Shown: in pieces, positions 26,509-39,932 of the stretch | Numbering within the stretch: the first letter of the stretch is position 1 | Layout of the letters: each line of letters begins with the position of its first letter | NCBI GenBank assembly: GCA_029961685.1 | Contig: JARWKL010000014.1 | Location: forward strand, 19,912,452 to 19,976,451 | DNA length: 64,000 nucleotides | Source of the DNA: Aristolochia californica | Taxonomy: Eukaryota > Streptophyta > Magnoliopsida > Piperales > Aristolochiaceae | Reading direction: 5' to 3' | Notes under the pieces: model-generated | Database searches by the model: none | What the model was told of the DNA's origin: nothing | Seen by the model: only the letters and a program-made list of their open reading frames with translations | Program-made: the position numbers and the translations under genes

Positions 26509-29480
26509 CGTACAACACATAATAGCTTGTTGGAATTTTATAAGAAAGGGATTTCTAGTTGATCCTAACAAGTTTTAAATGTGGTGGATATGCATGCCAG
26601 AAACATGTTGAAGATGCAAATGCCTAATGAGCAAAACATTTCTAGTAGAAAAAATTAAATTCTCAAGTTAACGTTCAATGGGATATTTACAAGAGCCAAA
26701 GAACCCATTTTTATCCTATTTTACAAGAAGCGGACCTAAAAAATCACAAATACTTTTTGGAATTATCTCTATCAGGATTTGTGCATTCTCATTTTGGATG
26801 TTCAATTTTTTTTCAAACTTGAGTTTTCACTTCCCTTGTTTTCTCGTATACGTAAAGATAAGGCAAATATAGATCACAACAAAATAAAAATTTTAGAGTT
26901 TATCTATGCAAAAAAATTAGAAAACTAAAATAAATGTGAGAAAAGAAAATTAATTCACGCACTAAAAATGAACACCAAAGGTTTGTTATCCACATTTGGG
27001 AAATTCCACTAGTACAACCCCTAATAGCTTGGTGAAATTTGATAAGAAAGAGATTTCTAATTGATCCTAACAAGATTTAAATGTGGTGGATATGCATGCG
27101 ATAAACATGTTGAAGATGTAAATGACCTAATGATCCAAAAATTTCAAGGAGTAGAAAAAAATAAATTCTCAAATTAACATGCGGTGGGTTATACCGGAAC
27201 CAAACAACCCACTTTTAGCCTATTTTACAAAAAGTGGACCAAAAAACTCACAAATACTTCTTGGAATTATCTTTCTCAGCATTTGTGAATTTCCATTTTG
27301 GATGTTCATGTTTTTTTCAAACTTGAGTTTTCCCTCTCCCAGTTTTCTTATATACAAAATGATAAGGCAAATATTGATAAAAAAAATGAAAATTTTAGAG
27401 TTTATTATTATGCAAAAAAATTGGAAAACTTTAATAAATGTGGGTGAAGAGAATTATTTCACGCACTAAAAATGAACACCAAAGTTTTGTTATCCACGTT
27501 TGGGAAATTCCACTAGTACAATCCCTAATAGCTTGGTGGAATTTTATAAGAAAGAGATTTCTATTTGATCCTAACATGTTTTAAATGTGGTGGATATCCA
27601 TGCCAGAAACATGTTGAAGATGCAAATGACGTAATGATCCAAATATTTCGAGGAGTAGAAAAAATTAAATTCTCAAGTTAAGGTGCGTTGGGATAATTAC
27701 CAGTGCCAAACAACCCACGTTTTGCCTATTTTACAAAAATCGGACCTAAAAAATCACATATACTTTTTGAATTATCTCTATCTGCTTTTGTGTATTTCCA
27801 TTTCTGAAGTTCAATTTTTTTAAAACTTGAGTTGTCACTCTCCTAGTTTTCTCGTAAACAAAATGATAAGGCAAATATAGATCACAACAAAAGGAAAAAT
27901 TTAGAGTTTATGTATGCAAAAATATTTGAAAACTATAATAAATATGAGTGAAGGAAATTATTTCAAGCAGTAAAAATGAACACCAATGGTTTGTCATCCA
28001 TGTTTGGGAAATTCCATTCGTACAACCCCTAATAGCTTGGTCGAATTACATAAGAAAGAGATTTCTAGTTGATCCAAACATGTTTTTAATATGGTGAATA
28101 TACAGGCCAGAAACATGTTGAAGATGCAAATTACCTAATGATCAAATAATTTCAAGGAGTAGAAAAAATTAAATTCTCAAGTTAACATGCGATGGGATAT
28201 TTACCAGAACCAAACAACCCAATTTTTGCCTATTTTACAAAAAGTGGACCTAAAAAATCACAGATACTTTTTGGAATTATCTCTCTCAGCATTTGTGCAT
28301 TTCCATTTTGGATGTTCAATTTTTTTTCAAACTTGAGTTTTCACTTCCCAAGTTTTCTCGTATACAAAAAGATAAAAAATTTAGAGTTTATCTATGCAAA
28401 AAAAATTGAAAAGTACAATAACTGTGAGTGAAGAAAATTAATTCACGCACTAAAAATGAACACCAAAGGGTTGTTAACCACGTTTGCGAAATTCCACTAG
28501 TACTACCCCTAATAGCTTGGTGGAATATGATAAGAAAGAGATTCTAATTGATCCAAATATGGTTTAAATGTGGTGGATATGCTTGCCAGAAACATGTTGA
28601 AGATGCAAATGACCTAATAATCTAAAAATTTCAAGGAGTCAAAAAAATTCAGATCTCAAGTTAACGTGCGGTGGCATATTTACCAGAGCCAAACAACCAA
28701 CTTTTTTCCTATTTTACAAAAAGCGGACCTAAATATTCATAGATACTTTTTGAAATTATCTCTCTCAGCATTTGTGCATTTCCATTTTGGATGTTCAATT
28801 TTTTTTCAAAGTTGAGTTTTCAATCCACCAGTTTTCTTGTAAACAAAAAGATCAGGCAAATATAGATCACAACAAAAAGAAAATTTTAGAGGTTTATCTA
28901 TGCAAAAAAAAATTAAAAGTACAATAAATGTGAGTGAAGAAAATTAATTCACGCACTAAAAATGAACACCAAAGGTTTGTTATCCACGTTTGGGAAATTC
29001 CACTAGTACAACCCCTAATAGCTTGGAGGAATTTTATAAGATAGAGATTTCTAATTGATCCTAACATGTTTTAAATGTGGTGCATATGCATGCCAGAAAC
29101 AAGTATAAGATGCAAATGACAAAATCATCCAAATAATTCATGGAGTAGAAAAAATTAAATTCTCAATTTAACGTGCGGTGGGATATTTACCAAAGCATAA
29201 CAACCCACTTTTTGAATGACAGATAGTTTTCTGAATTATCTCTCTCAGCATTTGTGCATTTCCATTTGGGATGTTCAATTTTTTTTCAAACTTGAGTTAT
29301 CACTCTCCTAGTTTCCTCGTAAACAAAATGATAGGGCAAATATAGATCTCAACAAAAAGAAAAATTTAGAGTTTATGTATGTAAAAAAATTTGAACACTA
29401 TAATAAATGTAAGTGAAAAAATTATTTCACATACTAAAAATGAACACCAAATTTTGTTATCCAGTTTGGGAAATTCCACT
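26509..29480. repeat. Higher-order repeat unit, 6-mer A-B-C-D-F-E
   Basis: 2972 bp. A at 26509, B at 27097, C near 27520 (TACAATCCC), D near 28015, F near 28497 (GTACTACCCCTAATAG with GGAATATGATAAG and GAGATTCTAATTG), E near 29100. The E unit has a private deletion of about 27 bp at 29213. It is very similar to 29481-32478. Confidence 0.85.
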
Positions 29481-32478
29481 CGTACAACACATAATAGCTT
29501 GGTGGAATTTTATCAGAAAGGGATTTCTAGTTGATCCTAACAAGTTTTAAATGTGGTGGATATGCATGCTAGAAACATGTTGAAGATGCAAATGACCTAA
29601 TGAGCAAAAAATTTCTAGTAGAAAAATTAAATTCTCAAGTTAACGTTCAATGCGATATTTACAAGAGCCAAAGAACCCATTTTTATCCTATTTTACAAGA
29701 AGCGGACCTAAAAAATCACAAATACTTTTTGGAATTATCTCTATCAGCATTTGTGCATTCTCATTTTGGATGTTCAATTTTTTTTCAAACTTGAGTTTTC
29801 ACCTCCCTTGTTTTCTCGTATACGTAAAGATAAGGCAAATATAGATCACAACAAAATAAAAATTTTAGAGTTTATCTATGCAAAAAAATTAGAAAACTAA
29901 AATAAATGTGAGAGAAGAAAATTAATTCACACACTAAAAATGAACACCAAAGGTTTGTTATCCACATTTGGGAAATTCCACTAGTACAACCCCTAATAGC
30001 TTGGTGGAATTTTATAAGAAAGAGATTTCTAATTGATCCTAACATGATTTAAATGTGATGGATATGCATGCGATAAATATGTTGAAGATGCAAATGACCT
30101 AATGATCCGAAAATTTCAAGGAGTAGAAAAAAATAAATTCTCAAGTTAACATGCGGTGGGTTATACCAGAACCAAACAACCCACTTTTAGCCTATTTTAC
30201 AAAAAGTGGACCAAAAAACTCACAAATACTTCTTGCAATTGTCTTTCTCAGCATTTGTGAATTTCCATTTTGGATGTTCATGTTTTTCTCAAACTTGAGT
30301 TTTCCCTCTCCCAGTTTTCTTATAAACAAAATGATAAGGCAAATATATATAAAAAAAATGAAAATTTTAGAGTTTATTATGTATGCAAAAAAATTGGAAA
30401 ACTATAATAAATGTGGGTGAAATGAATTATTTCACGCACTAAAAATGAACACCAAAGTTTTGTTATCCATGTTTGGGAAATTCCACTAGTACAATCCCTA
30501 ATAGCTTGGTGGAATTTTATAAGAAAGAGATTTCTAATTGATCCTAACATGTTTTAAATGTGGTGGATAACCATGCCAGAAACATGTTGAAGATGCAAAT
30601 GACGTAATGATCCAAATATTTCGAGTTGAAAAAAATAAATTCGCAAGTTAAGGTGCGTTGGGATAATTACCAGTGCCAAACAACCCACGTTTTTCCTATT
30701 TTACAAAAATCGGACCTAAAAAATCACATATACTTTTTTGAATAATCTCTATCTGCTTTTGTGTATTTCAATTTCTGAAGTTCAATTTTTTTCAAACTTG
30801 AGTTGTCACTCTCCTAGTTTTCTCGTAAATAAAATGATAAGGCAAATCTAGATCACAACAAACGGAAAAATTTAGAGTTTATGTATGCAAAAATATTTGA
30901 AAACTATAATAAATGTGAGTGAAGAAAATTATTTGAAGCAGTAAAAATGAACACCAATGGTTTGTTATCCACGTTTGGGAAATTCCATTCGTACAACCCC
31001 TAATAGCTTGGTCGAATTTCATAAGAAAGAGATTTCTAGTTGATCCAAACATGTTTTTAATATGGTGAATATACATGCCAGAAACATGTTGAAGATGCAA
31101 AGGACCTAATGATCAAATAATTTCAAGGAGTAGAAAAAATTAAATTCTCAAGTTAACATGCGATGGGATATTTACCAGAACCAAACAACCCAATTTTTGC
31201 CTATTTTAAAAAAAGTGGACCTAAAAAATCACAGATACTTTTTGGAATTATCTCTCTCAGCATTTGTGCATTTCCATTTTGGATGTTCAATTGTTTTTCA
31301 AACTTGAGTTTTCACTTCCCCAGTTTTCGAGTATAAAAAAAGATAAAAATTTTGGAGTTTATCTATGCAAAAAATTTTGAAAGGTACAATAACTGTGAGT
31401 GAAGAAAATTAATTCACACACTAAAAATGAACACCAAAGGTTTGTTAACCATGTTTGCGAAATTCCACTAGTACTACCCCTAATATCTTGGTGGAATATG
31501 ATAAGAAAGAGATTCTAATTGATCCAAATATGGTTTAAATGTGGTGGATATGCATGCAAGAAACATGTTGAAGATGCAAATGACCTAATGATCGAAAAAT
31601 TTCAAGGACTCAAAAAAATTTAGATCTCAAGTTAACGTGCGGTGGCATATTTACCAGAGCCAAACAACCAACTTTTTTCCTATTTTACAAAAAGCGGACC
31701 TAAATAATCATAGATACTTTTTGAAATTATCTCTCTAAGCATTAGTGCATTTCTATTTTGGATGTTCAATTTTTTTTCAAACTTGAGTTTTCAATCCACC
31801 AGTTTTCTTGTAAACAAAAAGATCAGGCAAATATAGATCACAACAAAAAGAAAATTTTAGAGTTTTATCTATGCAAAAAAAATTTAAAAGTACAATAAAT
31901 GTGAGTGAAGAAAATTAATTCACGCACTAAAAATGAACACCAAAGGTTTTTTATCCACGTTTGGGAAATTCCACTAGTACAACCCCTAATAGCTTGGAGG
32001 AATTTTATAAGAAAGAGATTTCTAATTGATCCTGACATGTTTTAAATGTGGTGCATATGCATGCCAGAAACAAGTATAAGATGCAAATGACGAAATGATC
32101 CAAATAATTCAAGGAGTAGAAAAAATTAAATTCTCAATTTAACGTGCGGTGGGATATTTACCAAAGCATAACAACCCACTTTTTGCCTATTTTGCAAAAA
32201 GCGGACCTAAAAAATCACAGATAGTTATCTGAATTATCTCTCTCAGCATTTGTGCATTTCCATTTGGGATGTTATATTTTTTTTCAAACTTGAGTTGTCA
32301 CTCTCCTAGTTTTCTCGTAAACAAAATGATAGGGCAAATATAGATCTCAACAAAATGAAAAATTTAGAGTTTATGTATGTAAAAAAATTTGAACACTATA
32401 ATAAATGTAAGTGAAAAAATTATTTCACGTACTAAAAATGATCACCAAATTTTGTTATCCAGTTTGGGAAATTCCACT
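29481..32478. repeat. Higher-order repeat unit, 6-mer A-B-C-D-F-E
   Basis: 2998 bp, the tandem neighbour and close copy of 26509-29480. B lies near 30069, C near 30490, D near 30990, F near 31468 and E near 32070. It lacks the 27-bp deletion of the previous unit, so that deletion postdates the duplication. Confidence 0.85.
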
Positions 32479-34973
32479 CGTACAACACATAATAGCTTGG
32501 TGGAATTTTATCAGAAAGGGATTTCTAGTTGATCCTAACAAGTTTTAAATGTGGTGGATATGCATGCCAAAAACATGTTGAAGATGCAAATGACCTAATG
32601 AGCAAAAAATTTCTAGTAGAAAAAATTAAATTCTCAAGTTAACGTTCAATGGGATATTTACAAGAGCCAAAGAACCCATTTTTATCCTATTTTACAAGAA
32701 GCGGACCTAAAAAATCACAAATACTTTTTGGAATTATCTCTATCAGCATTTGTGCATTCTCATTTTGGATGTTCAATTTTTTTTCAAACTTGAGTTTTCA
32801 CTTCCCTTGTTTTCTCGTATACGTAAAGATAAGGCAAATATAGATCACAACAAAATAAAAATTTTAGAGTTTATCTATGCAAAAAAATTAGAAAACTAAA
32901 ATAAATGTGAGAGAAGAAAATTAATTCACGCACTAAAAATGAACACCAAAGGTTTGTTATCCACATTTGGGAAATTCCACTAGTACAACCCCTAATAGCT
33001 TGGTGGAATTTTATAAGAAAGAGATTTCTAATTGATCCTAACATGATTTAAATGTGATGGACAAGCATGCGATAAACATGTTGAAGATGCAAATGACCTA
33101 ATGATCCAAAAATTTCAAGGAGTAGGAAAAAATAAATTCTCAAGTTAACATGCGGTGGGTTATACCGGAACCAAACAACCCATTTTTAGCCTATTTTACA
33201 AAAAGTGGACAAAAAAACTCAGAAATACTTCTTGGAATTATCTTTCTCAGTATTTGTGAATTTCCATTTTGGATGTTCTTTTTTTTTTCAAACTTGAGTT
33301 TTCCCTCTCTCAGTTTTCTTATAAACAAAATGATAAGGCAAATATTGATAAAAAAATGAAAATTTTAGAGTTTATTATGTATGCAAAAAAATTGGAAAAC
33401 TATAATAAATGTGGGTGAAGAGAATTATTTCACGCACTAAAAATGAACACCAAAGTTTTGTTATCCACGTTTGGGAAATTCCACTAGTACAATCCCTAAT
33501 AGCTTGGTGGAATTTTATAAGAAAGAGATTTCTATTTGATCCTAACATGTTTTAAATGTGGTGGATATCCATGCCAGAAACATGTTGAAGATACAAATGA
33601 CGTAATGATCCAAATATTTCAAGGAGTAGAAAAAATTAAATTCTCAAGTTAAGGTGCGTTGGGATAATTACCAGTGCCAAATAACCCACGTTTTGCCTAT
33701 TTTACAAAAATCGGACCTAAAAAATCACATATACTTTTTTTGAATTATCTCTATCTCCTTTTGTGTATTTCCATTTCTGAAGTTCAATTTTTTTCAAACT
33801 TGAGTTGTCACTCTCCTAGTTTTCTCGTAAACAAAATGATAAGGCTAATATAGATCACAACAAAATGAAAAATTTAGAGTTTATGTATGCAAAAATATTT
33901 GAAAACTATAATAAATGTGAGTGAAGAAAATTATTTCAAGCAGTAAAAATGAACACCAATGGTTTGTTATCCACGTTTGGCAAATTCCATTCGTACAACC
34001 CCTAATAGCTTGGTTGAATTTTATAAGAAAGAGATTTCTCGTTGATCCTAACATGTTTTTAATATGGTGGATATACATGCCAGAAACATGTTGATGATGC
34101 AAATGACCTAATGATCAAATAATTTCAAGGAGTAGAAAAAATTTAATTCTCAAGTTAACATGTGATGGGATATTTACCAAAACCAAACAACCCACTTTTT
34201 GCCTATTTTACAAAAAGCGGACCTAAAAAAACACAGATACTTTTTGGAATTATCTCTCTCATCATTTGTGCATTTCCATTTTGGATGTTCAATTTTTTTT
34301 CAAACTTGAGTTTTTGCATCCCCACTTTTCTCGTATACAAAAAGATAAAAAATTTAGATTTTATCTATGCAAAAAAAATTGAAAACTACAATAATTGTGA
34401 GTGAAGAAAATTAATTCACGCACTAAAAATGAACACCAAAGGTTTGTTATCCACGTTTGGGAAATTCCACTAGTACAACCCCTAATAGCTTGGAGGAATT
34501 TTATAAGAAAGAGATTTCTAATTGATCCTAACATGTTTTAAATGTGGCGCATATGCATGCCAGAAACAAGTATAAGATGAAATGACGAAATGATCCAAAT
34601 AATTCAAGGAGTAGAAAAAATTAAATTCTCAAGTTAACGTGCGATGGGATATTTACCAAAGCATAACAACCCAATTTTTGCCTATTTTGAAAAAAGCGGA
34701 CCTAAAATATCACAGATAGTTTTCTGAATTATCTCTCTCAGGATTGGTGCATTTCCATTTGGGATGTTCAATTTTTTTTCAAACTTGAGTTGTCGCTCTC
34801 CTAGTTTTCTCGTAAACAAAATGATAGGGCAAATATAGATCACAACAAAATGAAAAATTTAGAGTTTATGTATGTAATAAAATTAGAACACTATAATAAA
34901 TGTAAGTGAAAAAATTATTTCACGTACTAAAAAAGAACACTATATTTTGTTATCCAGTTTGGGAAATTCCACT
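32479..34973. repeat. Higher-order repeat unit, 5-mer A-B-C-D-E (F absent)
   Basis: 2495 bp. B lies near 33070, C near 33488, D near 33990 and E near 34565. It matches the two preceding units closely, but the F monomer between D and E is missing. F was therefore gained or lost as a whole unit, which keeps the repeat phase. Confidence 0.85.
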
Positions 34974-35817
34974 CGTACAAAACATAATAGCTTGTTGGAA
35001 TTTTATAAGAAAGGGATTTCTAGTTGATCCTAGCAAGTTTTAAATGTGGTGGATATGCATGCCAGAAACATGTTGAAGATGCAAATGACCTAATGATCAA
35101 AAAAATTCGAATAGAAAAAATTAAATTCTCAAATTAACGTTCGATGGGATATTTACCAGTGCTAAAGAACCCACTTTTTGCCTATTTTACAAGAAGCGGA
35201 CTTAAAAAATCACAGATACTTTTTGGAATTATATCTCTCAGCATTTTTGCATTCCCATTTTTGATGTTCAATTTTTTTTCAAACTTGAGTTTGCACTTCC
35301 CATGTTTTCTCGTATACGTAAAGATAAGGCAAATATAGATCACAACAAAATAAAAATTTTAGATTTTATCTATGCAAAATATTTTGAAAACTAAAATAAA
35401 TGTGAGAGAAGAAAATTAATTCATGCACTAAAAATGAACACCAAAGGTTTGTTATCCACGTTTGGGAAATTCCACTTGTACAACTCCTAATAGCTTGGTA
35501 GAATTTTATAAGAAAAAGATTTATAATTAATCCTAACATGATTTAAATGTGATGGATATGCATGCGATAAACATGTTGAAGATGCAAATGACCTAATGAT
35601 CCAAAAATTTCAAGGAGTAGAAAAAAAAAATTTCAAGCTAACATGCGGTGGGTTATACTAGAGCCAAACAACCCACTTTTTGCCTATTTTACAAAAAGTG
35701 GACCAAAAAACTGACAAATACTTCTTGGAATTACCTTTCTCAGCATTTGTGCATTTCCATTTTGGATGTTCAATTTTTTTTCAAACTTGAGTTTTCCCTC
35801 TCCCAGTTTTCTTGTAA

Positions 35818-35858
35818 ACACAACAAAATGTTGATCACAACATTGATCACAACAAAAT
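35818..35858. repeat. Small complex rearrangement with templated bases
   Basis: Usual sequence is GTAAACAAAAAGATAAGGC followed by AAATATTGATCACAACAAAAT. Here GTAAACACAACAAAATG is followed by TTGATCACAACA and again TTGATCACAACAAAAT. The TTGATCACAACA segment is doubled and the AAAGATAAGGC part is lost. Copy 1 of the duplication (near 20885) is normal, so this is a later event. Confidence 0.75.
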
Positions 35859-36041
35859 AAAAATTTTAGAGTTTATAATGTATGCAAAAAAATTTGAAAA
35901 CTATAATAAATGTGACTGAAGAGAATTATTTCACGCACTAAAAATGAACACCAAAGTTTTGTTATCCATGTTTGGGAAATTCCACTAGTACAACCCCTAA
36001 TAGCGTGGTGGAATTTATAAGAAAGATTTCTAATTGATCCT

Positions 36042-36049
36042 AACATGTT
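36042..36049. repeat. AACATGTT-mediated 35-bp deletion, copy 2
   Basis: Same deletion endpoints as at 21108, in the same C monomer of the duplicated block. Independent recurrence is possible because the direct repeat is always present. The shared neighbourhood favours a single event before the 14.9-kb-offset duplication. Confidence 0.85.
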
Positions 36050-37439
36050 GAAGATGCAAATGACGTAATGATCCAAATATTTCAAGGAGTTGAAAAAATT
36101 AAATTTTCAAGTTGATGTGCGTTGGGATATTTTCAAGTGCCAAACAACCCACGTTTTGCCTATTTTACAAAAAGCGGAGCTAAAAAATCACATATACGTT
36201 TGTGAATTATCTCTATCAGCTTTTGTGTATTTCCATTTTGGAAGTTCAATTTCTTTCAAACTTAAGTTGTCACACTCCTAGTTTTCTCGTAAACAAAATG
36301 ATAAGGCAAATATAGATCACAACAAAGTGAAAAATTTAAAGTTTATGTATGCAAAAAATATTTGAAAACTATAATAAATGTGAGTGAAGAAAATTATTTC
36401 ATGCACTAAAAATGAACACCAAAGTTTTGTTATCCAGGTTTGGGAAATTCCATTCGTACAACCCCCAATAGCTTGGTGGAATTTTATAAGAAAGAGATTT
36501 CTAGTTGATCTTAACATGTTTTTAATATTGTGGATATACATGCCAGAAACATGTTGAAGATGCAAATGACCTAATGATCAAAAAATTTCAAGGAGTAGAA
36601 AAAATTAAATTCTCAAGTTAACATGCGATGGGATATTTACCAGAACCAAACAACCCACTTTTTGCCTATTTTACAAAAAGCGGACATTAAAAATCACAAA
36701 TACTTTTTGGAATTATCTCTCTCAGTATTTGTGCATTTCCATTTATGATGTTCAATTTTTTTTCAAACTTGAGTTTTCGCGTCCCTAGTTTTCTCGTATA
36801 CAAAAAGATAAAAAATTTAGATTTTATCTATGCAAAAAAATTTGAAAACTACAATAAATGTGAGTGAAGAAAATTAATTCACGCACTAAAAATGAACACC
36901 AAAGGTTTGTTATCCACGTTTGGGAAATTCCACTAGTACAACCCCTAATAGCTTGGAGGAATTTTATAAGAAAGAGATTTCTAATTGATCCTAACATGTT
37001 TTAAATGTGGCGGATATGCATGCCAGAAACAAGTATAAGATGCAAATGACCAAATGATCCAAATGATTGAAGGAGTCGAAAAAATTAAATTCTCAAGTTA
37101 ACGTCCGGTGGGATATTTACCAAAGAATAACAACCCACTTTTTGCCTAGTTTTCAAAAAGTGGACCTAAAAAATCACAGATACTTTTCTGTATTATCTCT
37201 CTCAGCATTTTTGCATTTCCATTTGGGATGTTCAATTTTTTTACAAACTTGAGTTGTTACTCTCCTAGTTTTCTCGTAAACAAAATGATATGGCAAATAA
37301 AGATCACAACAAAATGAAAAATTTAGAGTTTATGTATGTAAAAAAATTTGAACACTATAATAAATGTGAGTGAAGAAAATTATTTCACGTACTAAAAATG
37401 AACACGAAAGTTTTGTTATCCAGTTTGGGAAATTCTACT

Positions 37440-39932
37440 CGTACAACACATAATAGCTTGGTGGAATTTTATAAGAAATGGATTTCTAGTTGATCCTAAC
37501 AAGTTCTAAATGTGGTGGATATGCATGCCATAAACATGTTGAAGATGCAAAGGACCTAATGAACAAAAAATGAAGAGTAGAAAACATTAAATTCTGAAGT
37601 TAACGTGCGATGGGATATTTACCAGAGCCAAAGAACCCATTTTTTGCCTATTTTACAAGAAGCGGACCTAAAAAATCACAGATACTTTTTGGAATTATCT
37701 CAGTCAGCATTTGTGCATTCCCATTTTGGATGTTAAATTTTTTTTCAAACTTGAGTTTTTACTTCCCTTGTTTTCTCGTATACGTAAAGATAAGGCAAAT
37801 ATAGATCACAACAAAAAAAAAATTTTAGAGTTTATCTATGCAAAAAAAATTGAAAACTAAAATAAATGTGAGAGAAGAAAATTGATTCAAGCACTAAAAA
37901 TGAACACCAATGGTTTGTTATCCACGTTTGGGAAATTCCACTAGTACAACCCCTAATAGCTTTGTGGAATTTTATAAGAAAGAGATTTCTAATTGATTCA
38001 AACATGATTTAGATGTGGCGAATATACATGCGATAAACATATTGAAGATGCAAATGACCTAATGATCCAAAAATGTCAAGAAGTAGAAAAAAATGAATTC
38101 CCAAGTTAACATGCGGTGGGTTATAGCAGAGCCAAACAACCCACTTTTTGCCTATTTTACAAAAAGCGGACCAAAAAACTCACAAATACTTCTTGGAATT
38201 ATCTCTCTCAGCATTTGTGCATTTCCATTTGCATGTTCAATTTTTTTTCAAACTTGAGTTTTTCTTCTCCCAGTTTTCTTGTAAACAAAAAGATAAGGCA
38301 AATATTGATCCCAAAAAAATGAAAACTTTAGAGTTTATTATGTATGCAAAAAAAATTTAAAACTATAATAATTGTGAGTGAAGATAATTATTTCACGCAC
38401 TAAAAATGAACACCAAAGTTTTGTTATCCACGTTTGGGAAATTCCACTCATACAACCCCTAATAGCTTGGTGAAATTTTATAAGAAAGAGATTTCTAATT
38501 GATCCTAACATGTTTTAAATGTGGTGGATATGCATGCCAAAAACATGTTGAAGATGCAAATGACGTAAAGATCCAAAAATTTCAAGGAGTAGAAAAAATT
38601 AAATTCTCAAGTTAACGTGCGTTGGGATATTTACCAGTGCCAAACAACCCACGTTTTGCCTATTTTACAAAAAGCGGACCTAAAAAATCACATATAGTTT
38701 TTTGAATTATCTTTATCAGCTTTTGTGTATTTCCTTTTTGGAAGTTCAATTTTTTTCAAACTTGAGTTGTCACTCTCCTTGTTTTCTCGTAAACAAAATG
38801 ATAAGGCAAATATAGATCACAACAAAATGAAAAATTTAGAGTTTATGTATGCAAAATATTTGAAAACTATAATAAATGCGAGTGAAGAAAATTATTTCAT
38901 GCACTAAAAATGAACACCAGAGTTTTGTTATCCACGTTTGGGAAATTCCATTCATACAACCCCTAATAGCTTGGTGGAATTTTATAAGAAAGTGATTTCT
39001 AGTTGATCCTAACATGTTTTTAATATGGTGGATATACATGCCAGAAACATGTTGAAGATGCAAATGACCTAATGATCAAATAATTTCGAGTAGAAAAAAT
39101 TAAATTTTCAACTTAACATGTGATGGGATATTTACTAGAACCAAACAATCCACCTTTTGCCTATTTTACATAAAGCGGACCTAAAAGTCACAGATACTTT
39201 TTGGAATTATCTCTCTCAGAATTTGTGCATTTCCATTTTGGATGTTCAATTTTTCTTCAAACTTGAGTTTTCGCATCCCCAGTTTTCTCGTATAGAAAAA
39301 GATAAAAATTTTAGATTTTATCTATGCAAAAAAATTTTAAAAGTACAATAAATTTGAGTGAAGAAAATTAATTCACGCACTAAAAATGAACACCAAAGGT
39401 TTGTTATCCATGTTTGGGAAATTCCACTAGTACAACCTCTAATAGCTTGGAGGAATTTTATAAGAAAGAGATTTCTAATTGATCCTAACATGATTAAATG
39501 TGGTGGATATGCATGCCAGAAACAAGTATAAGATGCAAATGACCAAATGATCCAAACAATTCAAGGAGTAGAAAAAATTAAATTCTCAAGCTAATGTGCG
39601 GTGGGATATTTACCAAAGCATAACAACCCACTTTTTGCCTATTTTGTAAAAAGCGGACCTAAAAAATCACAAATACTTTTCTGAATTATCTCTCTCAGCA
39701 TTTGTGCATTTCCATTTGGGATGTTCAATTTTTTTTCAAACTTGAGTTGTCACTCACCTAGTTTTCTCGTAAACAAAATGATAAGGCAAATATAGATCAC
39801 AACAAAATGAAAAATTTAGAGTTTATGTATGTAAAAAAATTTGAACACTATAATAAATGTGAGTGAAGAAAATTATTTCACGTACTAGAAATGAACACCA
39901 AAGTTTTGTTATCCAGTTTGGGAAATTCCACA
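37440..39932. repeat. Higher-order repeat unit, 5-mer A-B-C-D-E
   Basis: 2493 bp. B near 38030, C near 38445, D near 38950 and E near 39525. Each monomer pairs best with the 22507-24997 unit, through private variants such as CATTTCCATTTGCATG in B. Confidence 0.8.

Larger units (their letters stand above)
34974..37439. repeat. Higher-order repeat unit, 5-mer A-B-C-D-E
   Basis: 2466 bp. A at 34974, B near 35565, C with the 35-bp AACATGTT deletion at 36042, D near 36455, E near 37027. The unit starts before the segmental duplication edge: the first half of its A monomer resembles the A unit at 26509 (CTTGTTGGAATTTT). Confidence 0.8.
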
